A DNA stretch of 64,000 nt, taken from an uncultured Lachnospiraceae bacterium. GTDB taxonomy: Bacteria > Bacillota > Clostridia > Lachnospirales > Lachnospiraceae. The notes under the pieces were generated by a model that was given only the letters and a program-made list of their open reading frames with translations, made no database searches and was not told where the DNA came from. Each line of letters opens with the position of its first letter. The stretch's first letter is position 1. The position numbers were made by a program, and so were the translations under genes. The stretch is from the NCBI GenBank assembly GCA_910576815.1, contig CAJTKA010000019.1, positions 1 through 64,000 on the forward strand, written 5' to 3'. This document shows, piece by piece, positions 8,930 to 17,113 of this stretch.

Positions 8930-9823
8930 TCACTGCTTTGGCACTCTGATCGTGAGCGCCTGATTCCAGTTCTCGATCTGCACCTTCAAATGATCCCCGC
9001 CATACTCTCCATCCAAAGTCCAGGCGACCGGCTCCTCTGATTCCACCTTTACGCTCTCGGTGGTAAACGTGTAGATATAATCCGATTTCACCCGCTTATC
9101 CACCAGCGCCATGATAATATTGTTGAGATCCAGCGGATTCGTGGGCTTACGGATCAGCGTCACCTCAAACACCCCGTCATCCAGCGCCACATTCTGCCCT
9201 GTGATACCGCGGAAACCACCCACCGAATGTGAGTTTGTCACCATACCATAGAGAAACTCTCCTTCAATGATCTCTCCATTGCAGGTGATTTTCAAAGGAT
9301 AAGCTCTCACCTGAGGCAGCCGCTTCACCCCTTCGATCAGATAGGCGGCGTGTCCCAGCACATTCTTGAAATCCTGCGGCGTCCCGTAGGACACATCCGT
9401 AAAGATTCCGAATGCCGCCACGTAGATAAAGATATCATGGTTAAACTTACCCACATCGCAGGCAAAATCTTTCCCATTAACGACCACGTCTGCCGCATGC
9501 AGCATACTTTTGGGAATGCCAAGGCTGTTTGCGAAATCATTGGTGCTCCCCGCGGGAACATAGCCAATGGGAAGACGCTCCTCGGATTTCATCATGCCCG
9601 TGACCACCTCATCCAACGTACCGTCACCGCCGCTGCACACCACGATGTCATAGCCCGCGCGCCTCTCCTGCACCGCTTTCACGGCGTCGCCCGGGGCCTG
9701 GGTCGGATAAGCCGTCACCTCATAGCCGGCCTTCACGAAGATATCTATGATATCGAGAAGATTGCTTCTGATCTGCGCCTTTCCCGATCTCGGATTATAA
9801 ACAAAGAGCAACTGCTTCGCCAT
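8930..9823 (-). CDS. YegS/DAG-kinase-family lipid kinase
   Basis: 297 residues. The nucleotide-binding motifs of the diacylglycerol-kinase catalytic domain are clear: FVYNPRSGKAQ at the N-terminus, VVCSGGDGTLDEVVTGM, and PIGYVPAGSTNDFANSLGIP. The C-terminal half is the expected beta-sandwich. The family phosphorylates diacylglycerol or related lipids at the cytoplasmic face. The ATG at 9823 is preferred over an upstream TTG because TTGGAGG sits 7 bp before it. It follows crh with a 140-bp gap and is probably the tail of the housekeeping operon. The exact lipid substrate is unknown. Confidence 0.9.
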   Translation of the reverse strand: MAKQLLFVYNPRSGKAQIRSNLLDIIDIFVKAGYEVTAYPTQAPGDAVKAVQERRAGYDIVVCSGGDGTLDEVVTGMMKSEERLPIGYVPAGSTNDFANSLGIPKSMLHAADVVVNGKDFACDVGKFNHDIFIYVAAFGIFTDVSYGTPQDFKNVLGHAAYLIEGVKRLPQVRAYPLKITCNGEIIEGEFLYGMVTNSHSVGGFRGITGQNVALDDGVFEVTLIRKPTNPLDLNNIIMALVDKRVKSDYIYTFTTESVKVESEEPVAWTLDGEYGGDHLKVQIENWNQALTIRVPKQ

Positions 9824-9913
9824 AAAAACCTCCAAATAATAAATATAGCCACTCGGCGCCCCACTCGCCTAGGCGCATCTGAGACTCCAAGCAGCTATTC
9901 TTATGCCTTATCA

Positions 9914-9942
9914 CAGGAGTAAATGCCTTCCGTTAACTCCTG
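9914..9942. repeat. Hairpin between crh and the lipid kinase
   Basis: CAGGAGT (9914-9920) pairs with ACTCCTG (9936-9942). There is no T-tract, so it is more likely an mRNA processing or stability hairpin in the crh-kinase intergenic region than a terminator. Confidence 0.4.
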
Positions 9943-9961
9943 TCAACTGTCAAACTGATCC

Positions 9962-10216
9962 CTATCTGGTGGTCAGGAATTTTTCAATTTCCGCAACAGC
10001 GCTTTCCTCATCTGCGCCATCTGCCGTCACCATTACCTCCGCACCACTCTCAAGGCCCATACTCATCATGCCCATGATGCTTTTGGCGTTTACCTTTTTG
10101 TTGTCCGCACCCAGGTAGACGGTGCTCTCAAACTGACTCGCCACCTGTACCAGCATAGCCACCGGTCTCGCCTCGAGACCTGTCTCCAGTTTGATCTGGA
10201 TTGACTTCTGAATCAT
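9962..10216 (-). CDS. crh: Crh-type HPr paralogue (no phosphotransfer histidine)
   Basis: 84 residues with the HPr fold. The position that holds His15 in PTS HPr is Glu here (GLEARPVAML), so it cannot carry phosphate in sugar transport. The regulatory Ser46 is kept (NAKSIMGMM). This matches Crh, which HPr kinase phosphorylates on Ser46 so that it acts as a CcpA corepressor; Bacillus Crh has Gln15. The start at 10216 is chosen because GAGGAG lies 7-8 bp before it, and it makes the numbering exact (Glu15, Ser46). It follows whiA, the same synteny as Bacillus, and hprK is 4 kb upstream on the same strand. Confidence 0.9.
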   Translation of the reverse strand: MIQKSIQIKLETGLEARPVAMLVQVASQFESTVYLGADNKKVNAKSIMGMMSMGLESGAEVMVTADGADEESAVAEIEKFLTTR

Positions 10217-10256
10217 ACCCATTCTCCTCTTTTCCGAAGCGTCCCGCTTCTTACTT

Positions 10257-11159
10257 TTAAGATCTTAATTCTTCTGCGATCTCACTCAGTCTGCGTAACC
10301 TGTGATTCACCCCGGATTTCCCCACATTCGGCTCCAAATAACTACCCAGCTCCTTGAGGGCTGCATCGGGATATTCCAGCCGAACTTCCGCCATCTGCCG
10401 TAGATTCTCCGGCAGATTTTCAAAGCCGTACCTATCTCTGATCAGAAGGATGTCCTCGATCTGTCTGCCCGCAGCCGTCACCGTTTTTGAGATATTAGCT
10501 GTCTCGCAGTTTACCCTTCTGTTGATCGAGTTGCGCATTTCCTTGAGGATTCTCATGTTCTCAAGCTCCATCAGAGACACATATGCACCCATGACATTCA
10601 AAAGATCCACGATGCCGGCTCCCTCTTTCAGATAGACCACCTGATATTTCTTGCGTTTGATAATCCTTGCCTCGATCTGAAATTCCAAAAGAGTCTCCTG
10701 AAGCTGCAACGCCTTTTCCTTCTCGCTGCAGACAAACTCCAGATGGTAACTTTTTCTTGGATCACTCATGGAGCCCACACTCAAGAAAGCACCGCGCAGA
10801 TATGCCCTCGCGCAACAGGAGCTTTTGATCAGAAGGGCGTTGACCGGATTAGTCAGCACAATTTTTCCCTCTCCCGATTCTGCGAAATGCAGCGCCTGAA
10901 TGACCCTGTGTTCCAATTCATCATCAAGAATCAGTCTCTGCCTGTCTTGCACAACTGCTTTTATATTAAATGTTTTTTTTAGTAATGTAAAGCATTTTTT
11001 CGCGACAGCCTCATTTTCCGTGCCCAAGGCCAAATGTCTGCCTTCCTCACAGACCGCTCCGTTATAGAGAAGGAGAGCCGCCAACTCCGCAAGCTGGCAA
11101 TGTCTGGCGGGGCTGATCTGGGCTGCCAGCTCCTCCTTTACGGTTCCCGAAAATGACAT
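10257..11159 (-). CDS. whiA: WhiA sporulation/cell-division regulator
   Basis: 300 residues. WhiA has a LAGLIDADG-like N-terminal domain (CCARAYLRGAFLSVGSMSDP, YHLEFV) and a C-terminal helix-turn-helix (LENMRILKEMRNSINRRVN; then LPENLRQMAEVRLEYPDAALKELGSYL and KSGVNHRLRRLSEIAEEL). It is a DNA-binding protein influencing division and chromosome segregation in Firmicutes. The HTH serine-glycine-valine-asparagine recognition region is intact. It lies 15 bp downstream of rapZ. The yvcK-type gene found between rapZ and whiA in Bacillus is absent. Confidence 0.96.
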   Translation of the reverse strand: MSFSGTVKEELAAQISPARHCQLAELAALLLYNGAVCEEGRHLALGTENEAVAKKCFTLLKKTFNIKAVVQDRQRLILDDELEHRVIQALHFAESGEGKIVLTNPVNALLIKSSCCARAYLRGAFLSVGSMSDPRKSYHLEFVCSEKEKALQLQETLLEFQIEARIIKRKKYQVVYLKEGAGIVDLLNVMGAYVSLMELENMRILKEMRNSINRRVNCETANISKTVTAAGRQIEDILLIRDRYGFENLPENLRQMAEVRLEYPDAALKELGSYLEPNVGKSGVNHRLRRLSEIAEELRS

Positions 11160-11174
11160 GGTTCCTCCTCTTAT

Positions 11175-12032
11175 TTATTTATCAATATCCCTGTGATATA
11201 TCTTCACGCCGCAGGTCCCGTGATCCTTCATCTCCCCATAGAGAGCGTTTGCAAGGGTCACGCTCCTGTGCTTGCCTCCCGTACAACCAATGCCAATCAC
11301 CAGCTGATGCTTGCCCTCCTTGACATAATTGGGAATCAAAAAGTCCAGCATGTCCACAAGCTTGTGCAAAAATGCGCCCGCCTCGTCAAAGGACATCACG
11401 TAATCCTGCACCTCTTTGTCATTGCCTGTCTTATATTTCAATTCATCAATATAGAAGGGGTTCGGCAGGAAACGCACATCAAACACCAGATCGGCGTCCG
11501 CCGGAATGCCCTTCTTAAAGCCAAAGGAAAGAATCGTGACGATCAGAGAGTTATACTCCTTATTTCTCACAAAAATGTCGTCGATCTCCTCCTTGAGCTC
11601 CCTGGTCAGCAAATGGGACGTATCAATAATATAGTCCGCCTGTTCCCGAATCTCTTTCAAGATCTCCCGCTCACGCAAAATGCCCTCCTGCACCCTGCCT
11701 TCCGGGGAAAGGGGATGAAGTCTTCTGGTCTCCTTATACCGCTTAAGGAGGACATCGTCACCGGCCTCCAAAAACAGGATCTCAAACAGGTAACCGTTAC
11801 TCCTAAGCTGCTCCAGAATACTGCGAACACCGCCAAAAGACTGATCAGCACGCACGTCAAGGCCCAATGCCACTTTATTGACCTCGCTTGTCGGTGTGGT
11901 GATGAGCTCCACAAACTTCTCAATCAAAGCTACCGGCAGATTATCCACACAGTAGAAACCCACATCCTCCAGCATCTTCATGGCAGTCCGTTTACCGGAG
12001 CCGCTCATTCCCGTTACAATTACAAATCTCAT
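11175..12032 (-). CDS. rapZ: RapZ/YvcJ-like nucleotide-binding RNase adapter
   Basis: 285 residues. The N-terminus has a P-loop (VIVTGMSGSGKRTAMKMLED) followed by GFYCVDNLP. The C-terminal domain has FGFKKGIPADADLVFDVRFLPNPF and IGIGCTGGKHRSV, all diagnostic of this family, which binds nucleotides and, in proteobacteria, GlmZ-type RNA. In Firmicutes it is linked to UDP-GlcNAc and competence control. The start at 12032 lies one base past the murB stop, with GGGAG 9 bp upstream; the longer frame reads into murB. A Lys-Arg replaces the usual Lys-Ser/Thr at the end of the P-loop. Confidence 0.95.
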   Translation of the reverse strand: MRFVIVTGMSGSGKRTAMKMLEDVGFYCVDNLPVALIEKFVELITTPTSEVNKVALGLDVRADQSFGGVRSILEQLRSNGYLFEILFLEAGDDVLLKRYKETRRLHPLSPEGRVQEGILREREILKEIREQADYIIDTSHLLTRELKEEIDDIFVRNKEYNSLIVTILSFGFKKGIPADADLVFDVRFLPNPFYIDELKYKTGNDKEVQDYVMSFDEAGAFLHKLVDMLDFLIPNYVKEGKHQLVIGIGCTGGKHRSVTLANALYGEMKDHGTCGVKIYHRDIDK

Positions 12033-12033
12033 G

Positions 12034-12945
12034 TTAAAAATCTCCCAAAAAGATAACCTCCGGTTCCAGTCTGACATGAAACCTATCGCGTACGCGCTCC
12101 TGCACTTCTTCGATCACCTCACGGATATCCGCTGCTGTCGCGCCGCCGTCATTGACCACAAAGCCGCAGTGCTTTTCAGACACCCTCGCGCCGCCGATGC
12201 GGTAGCCTCGCAGTCCCGCATCCATGATAAGTTTTCCTGCATAGTATCCTTCCGGCCGCTTAAAGGTACTGCCCGCACTGGGATACTCCAACGGCTGCTT
12301 GCTCTTTCTGAGCTTCATCAGTTCTTCCATCCGTGCAGAAACTGTCTCCTTATCCTTCTGCTCCAAGGCAAAGACTGCAGCCATAACGACGAAGGGTCTG
12401 TCTTTGATGATGCTGGTGCGGTAACCAAATTCCATGGTATCGTTATCCAACGTCATGATCTCGCCTCTCTGGTCCATCACTCGCACCAGCTTAACGATCT
12501 GCTTCATCTCTCCGTCGTAGGCTCCCGCGTTCATCACGATCGCACCGCCGATGCTGCCCGGAATCCCCGCCGCAAACTCAAAACCACTCAGCCCCGCATC
12601 TCTTGCCGCTGCTGCCACCTGAGAGAGCAGAGCGCCCGCACCCGCCACAAGATGGGTCCCTTCCACATGAATCCCCGCCATGCGCTTCCCCAGCTTTAGG
12701 ATAATACCCCTGTAGCCCTTGTCACCTACCAAAAGATTGCTGCCATTTCCCAAAATAAAATAATCCTGCCCGGACTGTGCCAAAAAAAATACGAGTTGCG
12801 AAAGCTCCTCCTTTGACTCCACAATCACCATACATTCCGCCTCGCCGCCAACGCGGAAGGTCGTGTATTTACTCATGGGTTCCTGAAAGAGAATACGCTC
12901 CTTTGGCACAATAGAGCCGATATGTTCATAGACTGAATTGTTCAA
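12034..12945 (-). CDS. murB: UDP-N-acetylenolpyruvoylglucosamine reductase
   Basis: 303 residues. It reduces UDP-GlcNAc-enolpyruvate to UDP-MurNAc, the second step committed to peptidoglycan. FAD-binding motifs KYTTFRVGG, LGNGSNLLV and GIPGSIGGAIVMNAGAYDGEM are present, then the type II MurB pattern SAGSTFKRPEGYYAGKLI with the catalytic serine, and KHCGFVVNDGGATAAD with the distal glutamate region. Its stop and the rapZ start are one base apart, so expression is coupled. Length and motifs are normal. Confidence 0.97.
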   Translation of the reverse strand: MNNSVYEHIGSIVPKERILFQEPMSKYTTFRVGGEAECMVIVESKEELSQLVFFLAQSGQDYFILGNGSNLLVGDKGYRGIILKLGKRMAGIHVEGTHLVAGAGALLSQVAAAARDAGLSGFEFAAGIPGSIGGAIVMNAGAYDGEMKQIVKLVRVMDQRGEIMTLDNDTMEFGYRTSIIKDRPFVVMAAVFALEQKDKETVSARMEELMKLRKSKQPLEYPSAGSTFKRPEGYYAGKLIMDAGLRGYRIGGARVSEKHCGFVVNDGGATAADIREVIEEVQERVRDRFHVRLEPEVIFLGDF

Positions 12946-13018
12946 CTTATGCCCCTCATAACTTTTTTTATACTATAATATATCCTTTGCAGGCTTTACC
13001 CATTCACAGAATCGCCGC

Positions 13019-13040
13019 CAGATCGAGCCTGCTCGATCTG
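13019..13040. repeat. Perfect palindrome between glcK and murB
   Basis: CAGATCGAGC (13019-13028) and GCTCGATCTG (13031-13040) pair around CT, followed by a second palindrome GCTGCGCAGC (13051-13060). They sit in the 138-bp gap between glucokinase and murB. Neither has a T-tract, so they are more likely processing or stability hairpins than terminators. Confidence 0.6.
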
Positions 13041-13083
13041 TTATATCGCTGCTGCGCAGCTTTCCCCTTGCTCAGAGAGGGCT

Positions 13084-14019
13084 TTACAACAGTAACCGCG
13101 CGGCTCCATAGATCCCGGCATCATTACCAAGCGTAGCCAACGCAAAGATCGTGTTCTTGCAGCCGTGGAAAACGGTTTTCTCGAACGATGGTTTAATGTA
13201 GTCAAACAACACTTCTCCCGCCTTGGAGACACCGCCGCCGATGACAAAGATCTCCGGATTGACCACGCCCGCAATCACGCCCAGGCCCTTGCCCAGATAC
13301 TCGCCAAACTTCTCCGCCACCTCGATTGCAAGCGCATCTCCTGCCTTCACCGCATCAAATACGGTCTTCGCAGAAACCTCGCCGCCTCTTAGCACGCTGT
13401 CTTTATCGCTCGCTGCCAGCGCACGGTTTGCCAGCCTGGTGATTCCCGTCGCAGAAGCATACTCCTCCAGACAGCCGAAATTACCGCAGCCGCAGGCCTC
13501 CGTTTCGTTATCTTCCACATGGATGTGTCCAATCTCACCGCCTGCGCCCGTCGCGCCCGTCAAAATCTCACCGTTAATAATAATACCGCCGCCGACACCT
13601 GTTCCCAGTGTGACTGCTACCAGGTTCTGATGCCCCTGGCCGCCGCCTTTCCACATCTCGCCCAGCGCCGCCACATTGGCGTCGTTTCCTGCCTCTACGC
13701 GCATACCGTCCAGCAGCGTGCTGAGCTCCTTTTTCAGATCTACTTCGCCCCAGCCAAGGTTGACGGCACGGTGTACTACGCCGTTTCCATCCACAGGTCC
13801 CGGTACGCCGGCGCCTGCACCGATCACGTCCCCTTTTGTAATGCCTTTTTCGGTCATCTTATTCTTGATGCTGTCAGCGATATCAGGCAGGATCTTCTCT
13901 CCGCCGTTTTCCGTTCTGGTGGGAATCTCCCACTTCTCAAGCACATTGCCGTCCTTATCAAATAACCCCATCTTTACCGTGGTCCCGCCCACGTCTACAC
14001 CAAACAAATAGTTTGCCAT
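13084..14019 (-). CDS. glcK: ROK-family glucokinase
   Basis: 311 residues. It phosphorylates free glucose with ATP. Motifs: FGVDVGGTTVKMGLF (phosphate 1), GAGVPGPVD, GNDANVAALGE with the catalytic Asp, VTLGTGVGGGIIING (phosphate 2), GEIGHIHV, and the ROK zinc site CGCGNFGCLEEYAS. It lies between hprK and murB on the same strand. It would feed glucose released by the nearby GH3 beta-glucosidase into glycolysis, although the two are in separate transcripts. Substrate choice within ROK kinases cannot be proven from sequence, but the glucokinase subfamily pattern is good. Confidence 0.93.
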   Translation of the reverse strand: MANYLFGVDVGGTTVKMGLFDKDGNVLEKWEIPTRTENGGEKILPDIADSIKNKMTEKGITKGDVIGAGAGVPGPVDGNGVVHRAVNLGWGEVDLKKELSTLLDGMRVEAGNDANVAALGEMWKGGGQGHQNLVAVTLGTGVGGGIIINGEILTGATGAGGEIGHIHVEDNETEACGCGNFGCLEEYASATGITRLANRALAASDKDSVLRGGEVSAKTVFDAVKAGDALAIEVAEKFGEYLGKGLGVIAGVVNPEIFVIGGGVSKAGEVLFDYIKPSFEKTVFHGCKNTIFALATLGNDAGIYGAARLLL

Positions 14020-14052
14020 GTTGTTTTTCTCCTTCCCTTAATTTCCCGATGC

Positions 14053-14080
14053 AGAGGCTGCAGCTCTTTTTGCAGCCTCT
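14053..14080. repeat. Hairpin between hprK and glcK
   Basis: AGAGGCTGCA (14053-14062) pairs with TGCAGCCTCT (14071-14080) around an 8-base loop. It lies 34 bp before the glucokinase start on the minus strand and has no T-tract after it in that direction. It may tune read-through or mRNA stability between the two genes. Confidence 0.55.
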
Positions 14081-14112
14081 TGAACAAAAATCCACGCTTT
14101 TGGGATTTTAGT

Positions 14113-15051
14113 TCAGTCGTCCTCGTCCCTTCCCTTTGTCAGAGAGTTCTGCACCCTCTTGTAGAGCTCCTGTGCCGCGTTGTAACCCATCTTCTTCTGA
14201 CGATGGTTAACAGCCGCAGACTCACAGATGATCGCCAGATTACGTCCCGGCCTGATGGGGAGGGTGTGACAGACTACGCGGTTGCCCAGATACTCCGTGT
14301 ACTCCTCCTCCAGACCCAGACGGTCGTATTCCTTATCTTTATCCCAATCCTCCAGGCGGATGACCAGGTCAATACTCTGCGTATCCCTGACGCTGGAAGC
14401 ACCAAACAACGCTTTCACATCGACAATACCAATGCCCCGCAGCTCAATGAAATGCTTGGTAATATCGGGAGCGGAACCAATCAACGTATCCTCACTCACT
14501 CGACGAATCTCCACCACATCGTCCGTTACCAGACGATGGCCTCTCTTGATCAGCTCAAGCGCCGCCTCAGATTTACCGATACCGCTCTCACCCGTGATCA
14601 GGACGCCCTCGCCGTAAACATCCACCAACACGCCGTGCACGGAGATACAGGGAGCGAGCTGCACATTCAGCCAGCGGATCACCTCTGCCATGCAGGCCGA
14701 TGTCGCCTTTTTACTCATCAGAAGCGGCACGCCGTACTTTAGCGCCACCTCTCTGAAAATCTCATTCGGGTAGAGCTCTCTGCAAAACAGAATGCCCGGC
14801 AGGGGGTTGTTTAAAAGTTTTTCAAAAATCTCCCTCTGCCTCTCCTCGTCCAGATTATTCATGTAAGAATATTCCACAAAACCCACGATCTGCAAGCGCG
14901 TGGTCTCGAAATGTTCAAAGTATCCCGCAAGCTGCAAGGCCGGTCTGTTGATATCCGGCTGCGTTACCTTAATCTTTGAAGCGTCGATTTCCGGCGTTAA
15001 ATTTTCCCATTTGAATTTTTCGATTACTTTTGTAAGATTGATGCTCGCCAT
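14113..15051 (-). CDS. hprK: HPr kinase/phosphorylase
   Basis: 312 residues. It phosphorylates Ser46 of HPr and Crh at high energy charge and removes the phosphate under starvation, controlling carbon catabolite repression. Key motifs: SVHGVLVDVYGEG with the catalytic His, P-loop GESGIGKSEAALEL, the Asp pair in RLVTDD, and the family signature LRGIGIVDVKALFG. ATG 15051 is chosen because GGAGG lies 5 bp upstream. The longer frame is made of the repeat at 15083-15181 and should not be used. Its substrate Crh is encoded 4 kb downstream on the same strand. Confidence 0.96.
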   Translation of the reverse strand: MASINLTKVIEKFKWENLTPEIDASKIKVTQPDINRPALQLAGYFEHFETTRLQIVGFVEYSYMNNLDEERQREIFEKLLNNPLPGILFCRELYPNEIFREVALKYGVPLLMSKKATSACMAEVIRWLNVQLAPCISVHGVLVDVYGEGVLITGESGIGKSEAALELIKRGHRLVTDDVVEIRRVSEDTLIGSAPDITKHFIELRGIGIVDVKALFGASSVRDTQSIDLVIRLEDWDKDKEYDRLGLEEEYTEYLGNRVVCHTLPIRPGRNLAIICESAAVNHRQKKMGYNAAQELYKRVQNSLTKGRDEDD

Positions 15052-15082
15052 GTCTACCTCCATACCGGAGCTTTGCGTAGGA

Positions 15083-15181
15083 CGCGAGCCAAATTTCAAA
15101 TTTGGCTCTGCGATTCCGAGTTTGTGGCTCCGACACAAACTCGCGATTGAAAAATCAGCACATCAGTGTGATTTTTCAATC
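15083..15181 (-). repeat. Three-hairpin repeat, copy A (upstream of hprK)
   Basis: Read in the gene direction there are three successive stems: 15181-15145 (GATTGAAAAATCA/TGATTTTTCAATC), 15143-15117 (CGAGTTTGTG/CACAAACTCG) and 15108-15086 (GAGCCAAATTT/AATTTGGCTC). Copies B (36817-36918) and C (44399-44482) have the same order and orientation before other genes, with paired base changes in the stems. It lies 32 bp before the hprK start. Confidence 0.8.
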
Positions 15182-15232
15182 AGTCTCCATTATCTTATTT
15201 TATCCTATTTTCCCGCCATGCGCAATAAGCGT

Positions 15233-17113
15233 CTACTCTGTGCTGCCTTCCTTTTCTTCATGAAAAAAAGCAAAAATCTGTCTGCCGATATGTTCGGGAA
15301 TCTCCGGTACCTCGCAAAGCTTCTCCACCGACGCTTCCCTAATCTCGTTTATGGAGCCAAAATACCGCATCAGCGCCTTTCGTCTCGCAGGCCCCACTCC
15401 GGGGATCTCGTCAAGCGCCGACTTTACCTGCGCCTTGGAGCGCAGCGAACGATGATACTCGATGGCAAAGCGGTGCGCCTCGTCCTGGATTCTGGTGATC
15501 AGCTTGAATCCTTCCGAGCGGGTGTCGATGGGAATTTCCACATTCTGATAATAGAGGCCCCTGGTGCGGTGATTGTCATCCTTCACCATGCCGCAGACCG
15601 GAATGTCCAGATGCAGCTCTGAGAGCACCTGCAAGGCGATATTCACTTGGCCCCTGCCGCCGTCCATCAACAGTAGATCGGGAAATTTCGTGAAACTGCC
15701 AAACGCCTGATCCATCTCCCTGCGGCTTAAGTCCTCCCGCTCCTCCATGCCATGTAAAAATCGTCTCGTCAGCACCTCTCTCATGCAGGCATAATCATCG
15801 GGACCTGAGACCGACTGGATGCGAAACTTGCGGTAATCGCTGCGCTTGGCCTTTCCTTTCTCAAAAACTACCATCGAGCCGACATTGGCAAAGCCGCTGA
15901 TATTGGAAATATCAAAGGCTTCCATACGACTCACTTCTTCCAACTCTAAAAGAGCGGCAATCTCCTTCATCGCGCCGATGGTCCTGCCTTCCTCCCTGCG
16001 AATGCGCTCCTTGTCCTGACTTAAAATCAGTCTCGCATTCTGGGCCGCCAGCTCCACCAGCTTCTCCTTCGCACCCTTTTTCGGCACGCGCAGATAGACT
16101 CTGCCGCCCTTTCTGGCAGAAAGCCATTGCTCCAGGATCGGCATATCCTCGATTTCCTCCTGAAGCATCAATTCGCGCGGAATGTAAGGCGTACCCGCAT
16201 AAAACTGCTTAACAAAGTCAAGGAGGATCTGCGCCTGCGCACAGTCCTCCACATTCGTCATATAAAAGTGATCTCTGCCGATCAGCTTTCCGTCACGCAC
16301 AAAAAACACCTGCACCACGGCATCCCTCTCATCCGCCGCCAGCGCAATAATATCTTTGTCCTCCCCGTCAGAATCTGTGATCTTCTGTTTTTGCGCCACG
16401 CTCTTTACGCTGTTTAGCAGATCCCGATAGCGTGCCGCCTCCTCAAACTCCATATTTTCTGAAGCTTCTGTCATTTTCTTTTCCAATTCACGAAGGATCG
16501 GCTTATAATTGCCGTTCAAAAAATCGAGGGCCTGTTCCACCCGCTCCCGATACGCCTCTTTGCTGATATAATCCTGACAGGGCGCGGCGCACTGTTTGAT
16601 ATGATAGTTGAGACAGGGCCTCTCCAGCCCGATATCTCTCGGCAGTCTGCGGTTGCAGGTCTTTAGCTGATAGAGCTTATTCATCAGCTCAATGGTATCC
16701 TTCACCGCTGCCGCACTGGTATAGGGCCCAAAATAACGCGACCTGTCTTTCTTCATTTCACGGGAAAACAGGATGCGCGGATACTCCTCCCCCAGGGTGA
16801 CTTTGATATAGGGGTAGGTCTTGTCATCCTTTAGCATGGTGTTATATTTCGGGCTGTATTCCTTGATGAGATTATTCTCCAGTACAAGGGCTTCCAGCTC
16901 CGAATCCGTCACAATATACTCAAACCGCGCGATCTGCTGCACCATCCTGTCGATCTGCGGTCCGCGCCCTACGATCTTGCGAAAATAAGAGCGCACGCGA
17001 TTATGAAGGTTTACCGCCTTACCTACATAAATAATGGTATCCCCTGCATCGTGCATCAAATACACACCGGGCGCATGAGGCAGTTTCTTTAATTCCTCGT
17101 CAAAGTCAAACAT
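15233..17113 (-). CDS. uvrC: UvrABC system protein C
   Basis: 626 residues. UvrC makes the two incisions in nucleotide excision repair. The GIY-YIG nuclease is at the N-terminus (GVYLMHDAGDTIIYVGKAVNL), followed by a cysteine cluster (LERPCLNYHIKQCAAPC), a UVR motif that contacts UvrB (FEEAARYRDLL), the RNase H-like endonuclease region (EAFDISNISG, PDLLLMDGGRGQV) and a C-terminal helix-hairpin-helix (LDEIPGVGPARRKALM). The ATG at 17113 overlaps the last codons of ftsH by 8 bases, so the two are translationally coupled; the longer upstream frame is only the ftsH tail out of frame. Confidence 0.97.
   Translation of the reverse strand: MFDFDEELKKLPHAPGVYLMHDAGDTIIYVGKAVNLHNRVRSYFRKIVGRGPQIDRMVQQIARFEYIVTDSELEALVLENNLIKEYSPKYNTMLKDDKTYPYIKVTLGEEYPRILFSREMKKDRSRYFGPYTSAAAVKDTIELMNKLYQLKTCNRRLPRDIGLERPCLNYHIKQCAAPCQDYISKEAYRERVEQALDFLNGNYKPILRELEKKMTEASENMEFEEAARYRDLLNSVKSVAQKQKITDSDGEDKDIIALAADERDAVVQVFFVRDGKLIGRDHFYMTNVEDCAQAQILLDFVKQFYAGTPYIPRELMLQEEIEDMPILEQWLSARKGGRVYLRVPKKGAKEKLVELAAQNARLILSQDKERIRREEGRTIGAMKEIAALLELEEVSRMEAFDISNISGFANVGSMVVFEKGKAKRSDYRKFRIQSVSGPDDYACMREVLTRRFLHGMEEREDLSRREMDQAFGSFTKFPDLLLMDGGRGQVNIALQVLSELHLDIPVCGMVKDDNHRTRGLYYQNVEIPIDTRSEGFKLITRIQDEAHRFAIEYHRSLRSKAQVKSALDEIPGVGPARRKALMRYFGSINEIREASVEKLCEVPEIPEHIGRQIFAFFHEEKEGSTE

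Noticed and set aside
11193..12056. 287-codon open frame antisense to rapZ
   Set aside because: It mirrors the intact, strongly supported rapZ gene in the opposite strand, has no ribosome site or recognisable motif, and arises from codon bias.
15052..15138. Longer start for hprK
   Set aside because: The extra residues are encoded by the hairpin repeat and do not resemble HprK; GGAGG marks the ATG at 15051.
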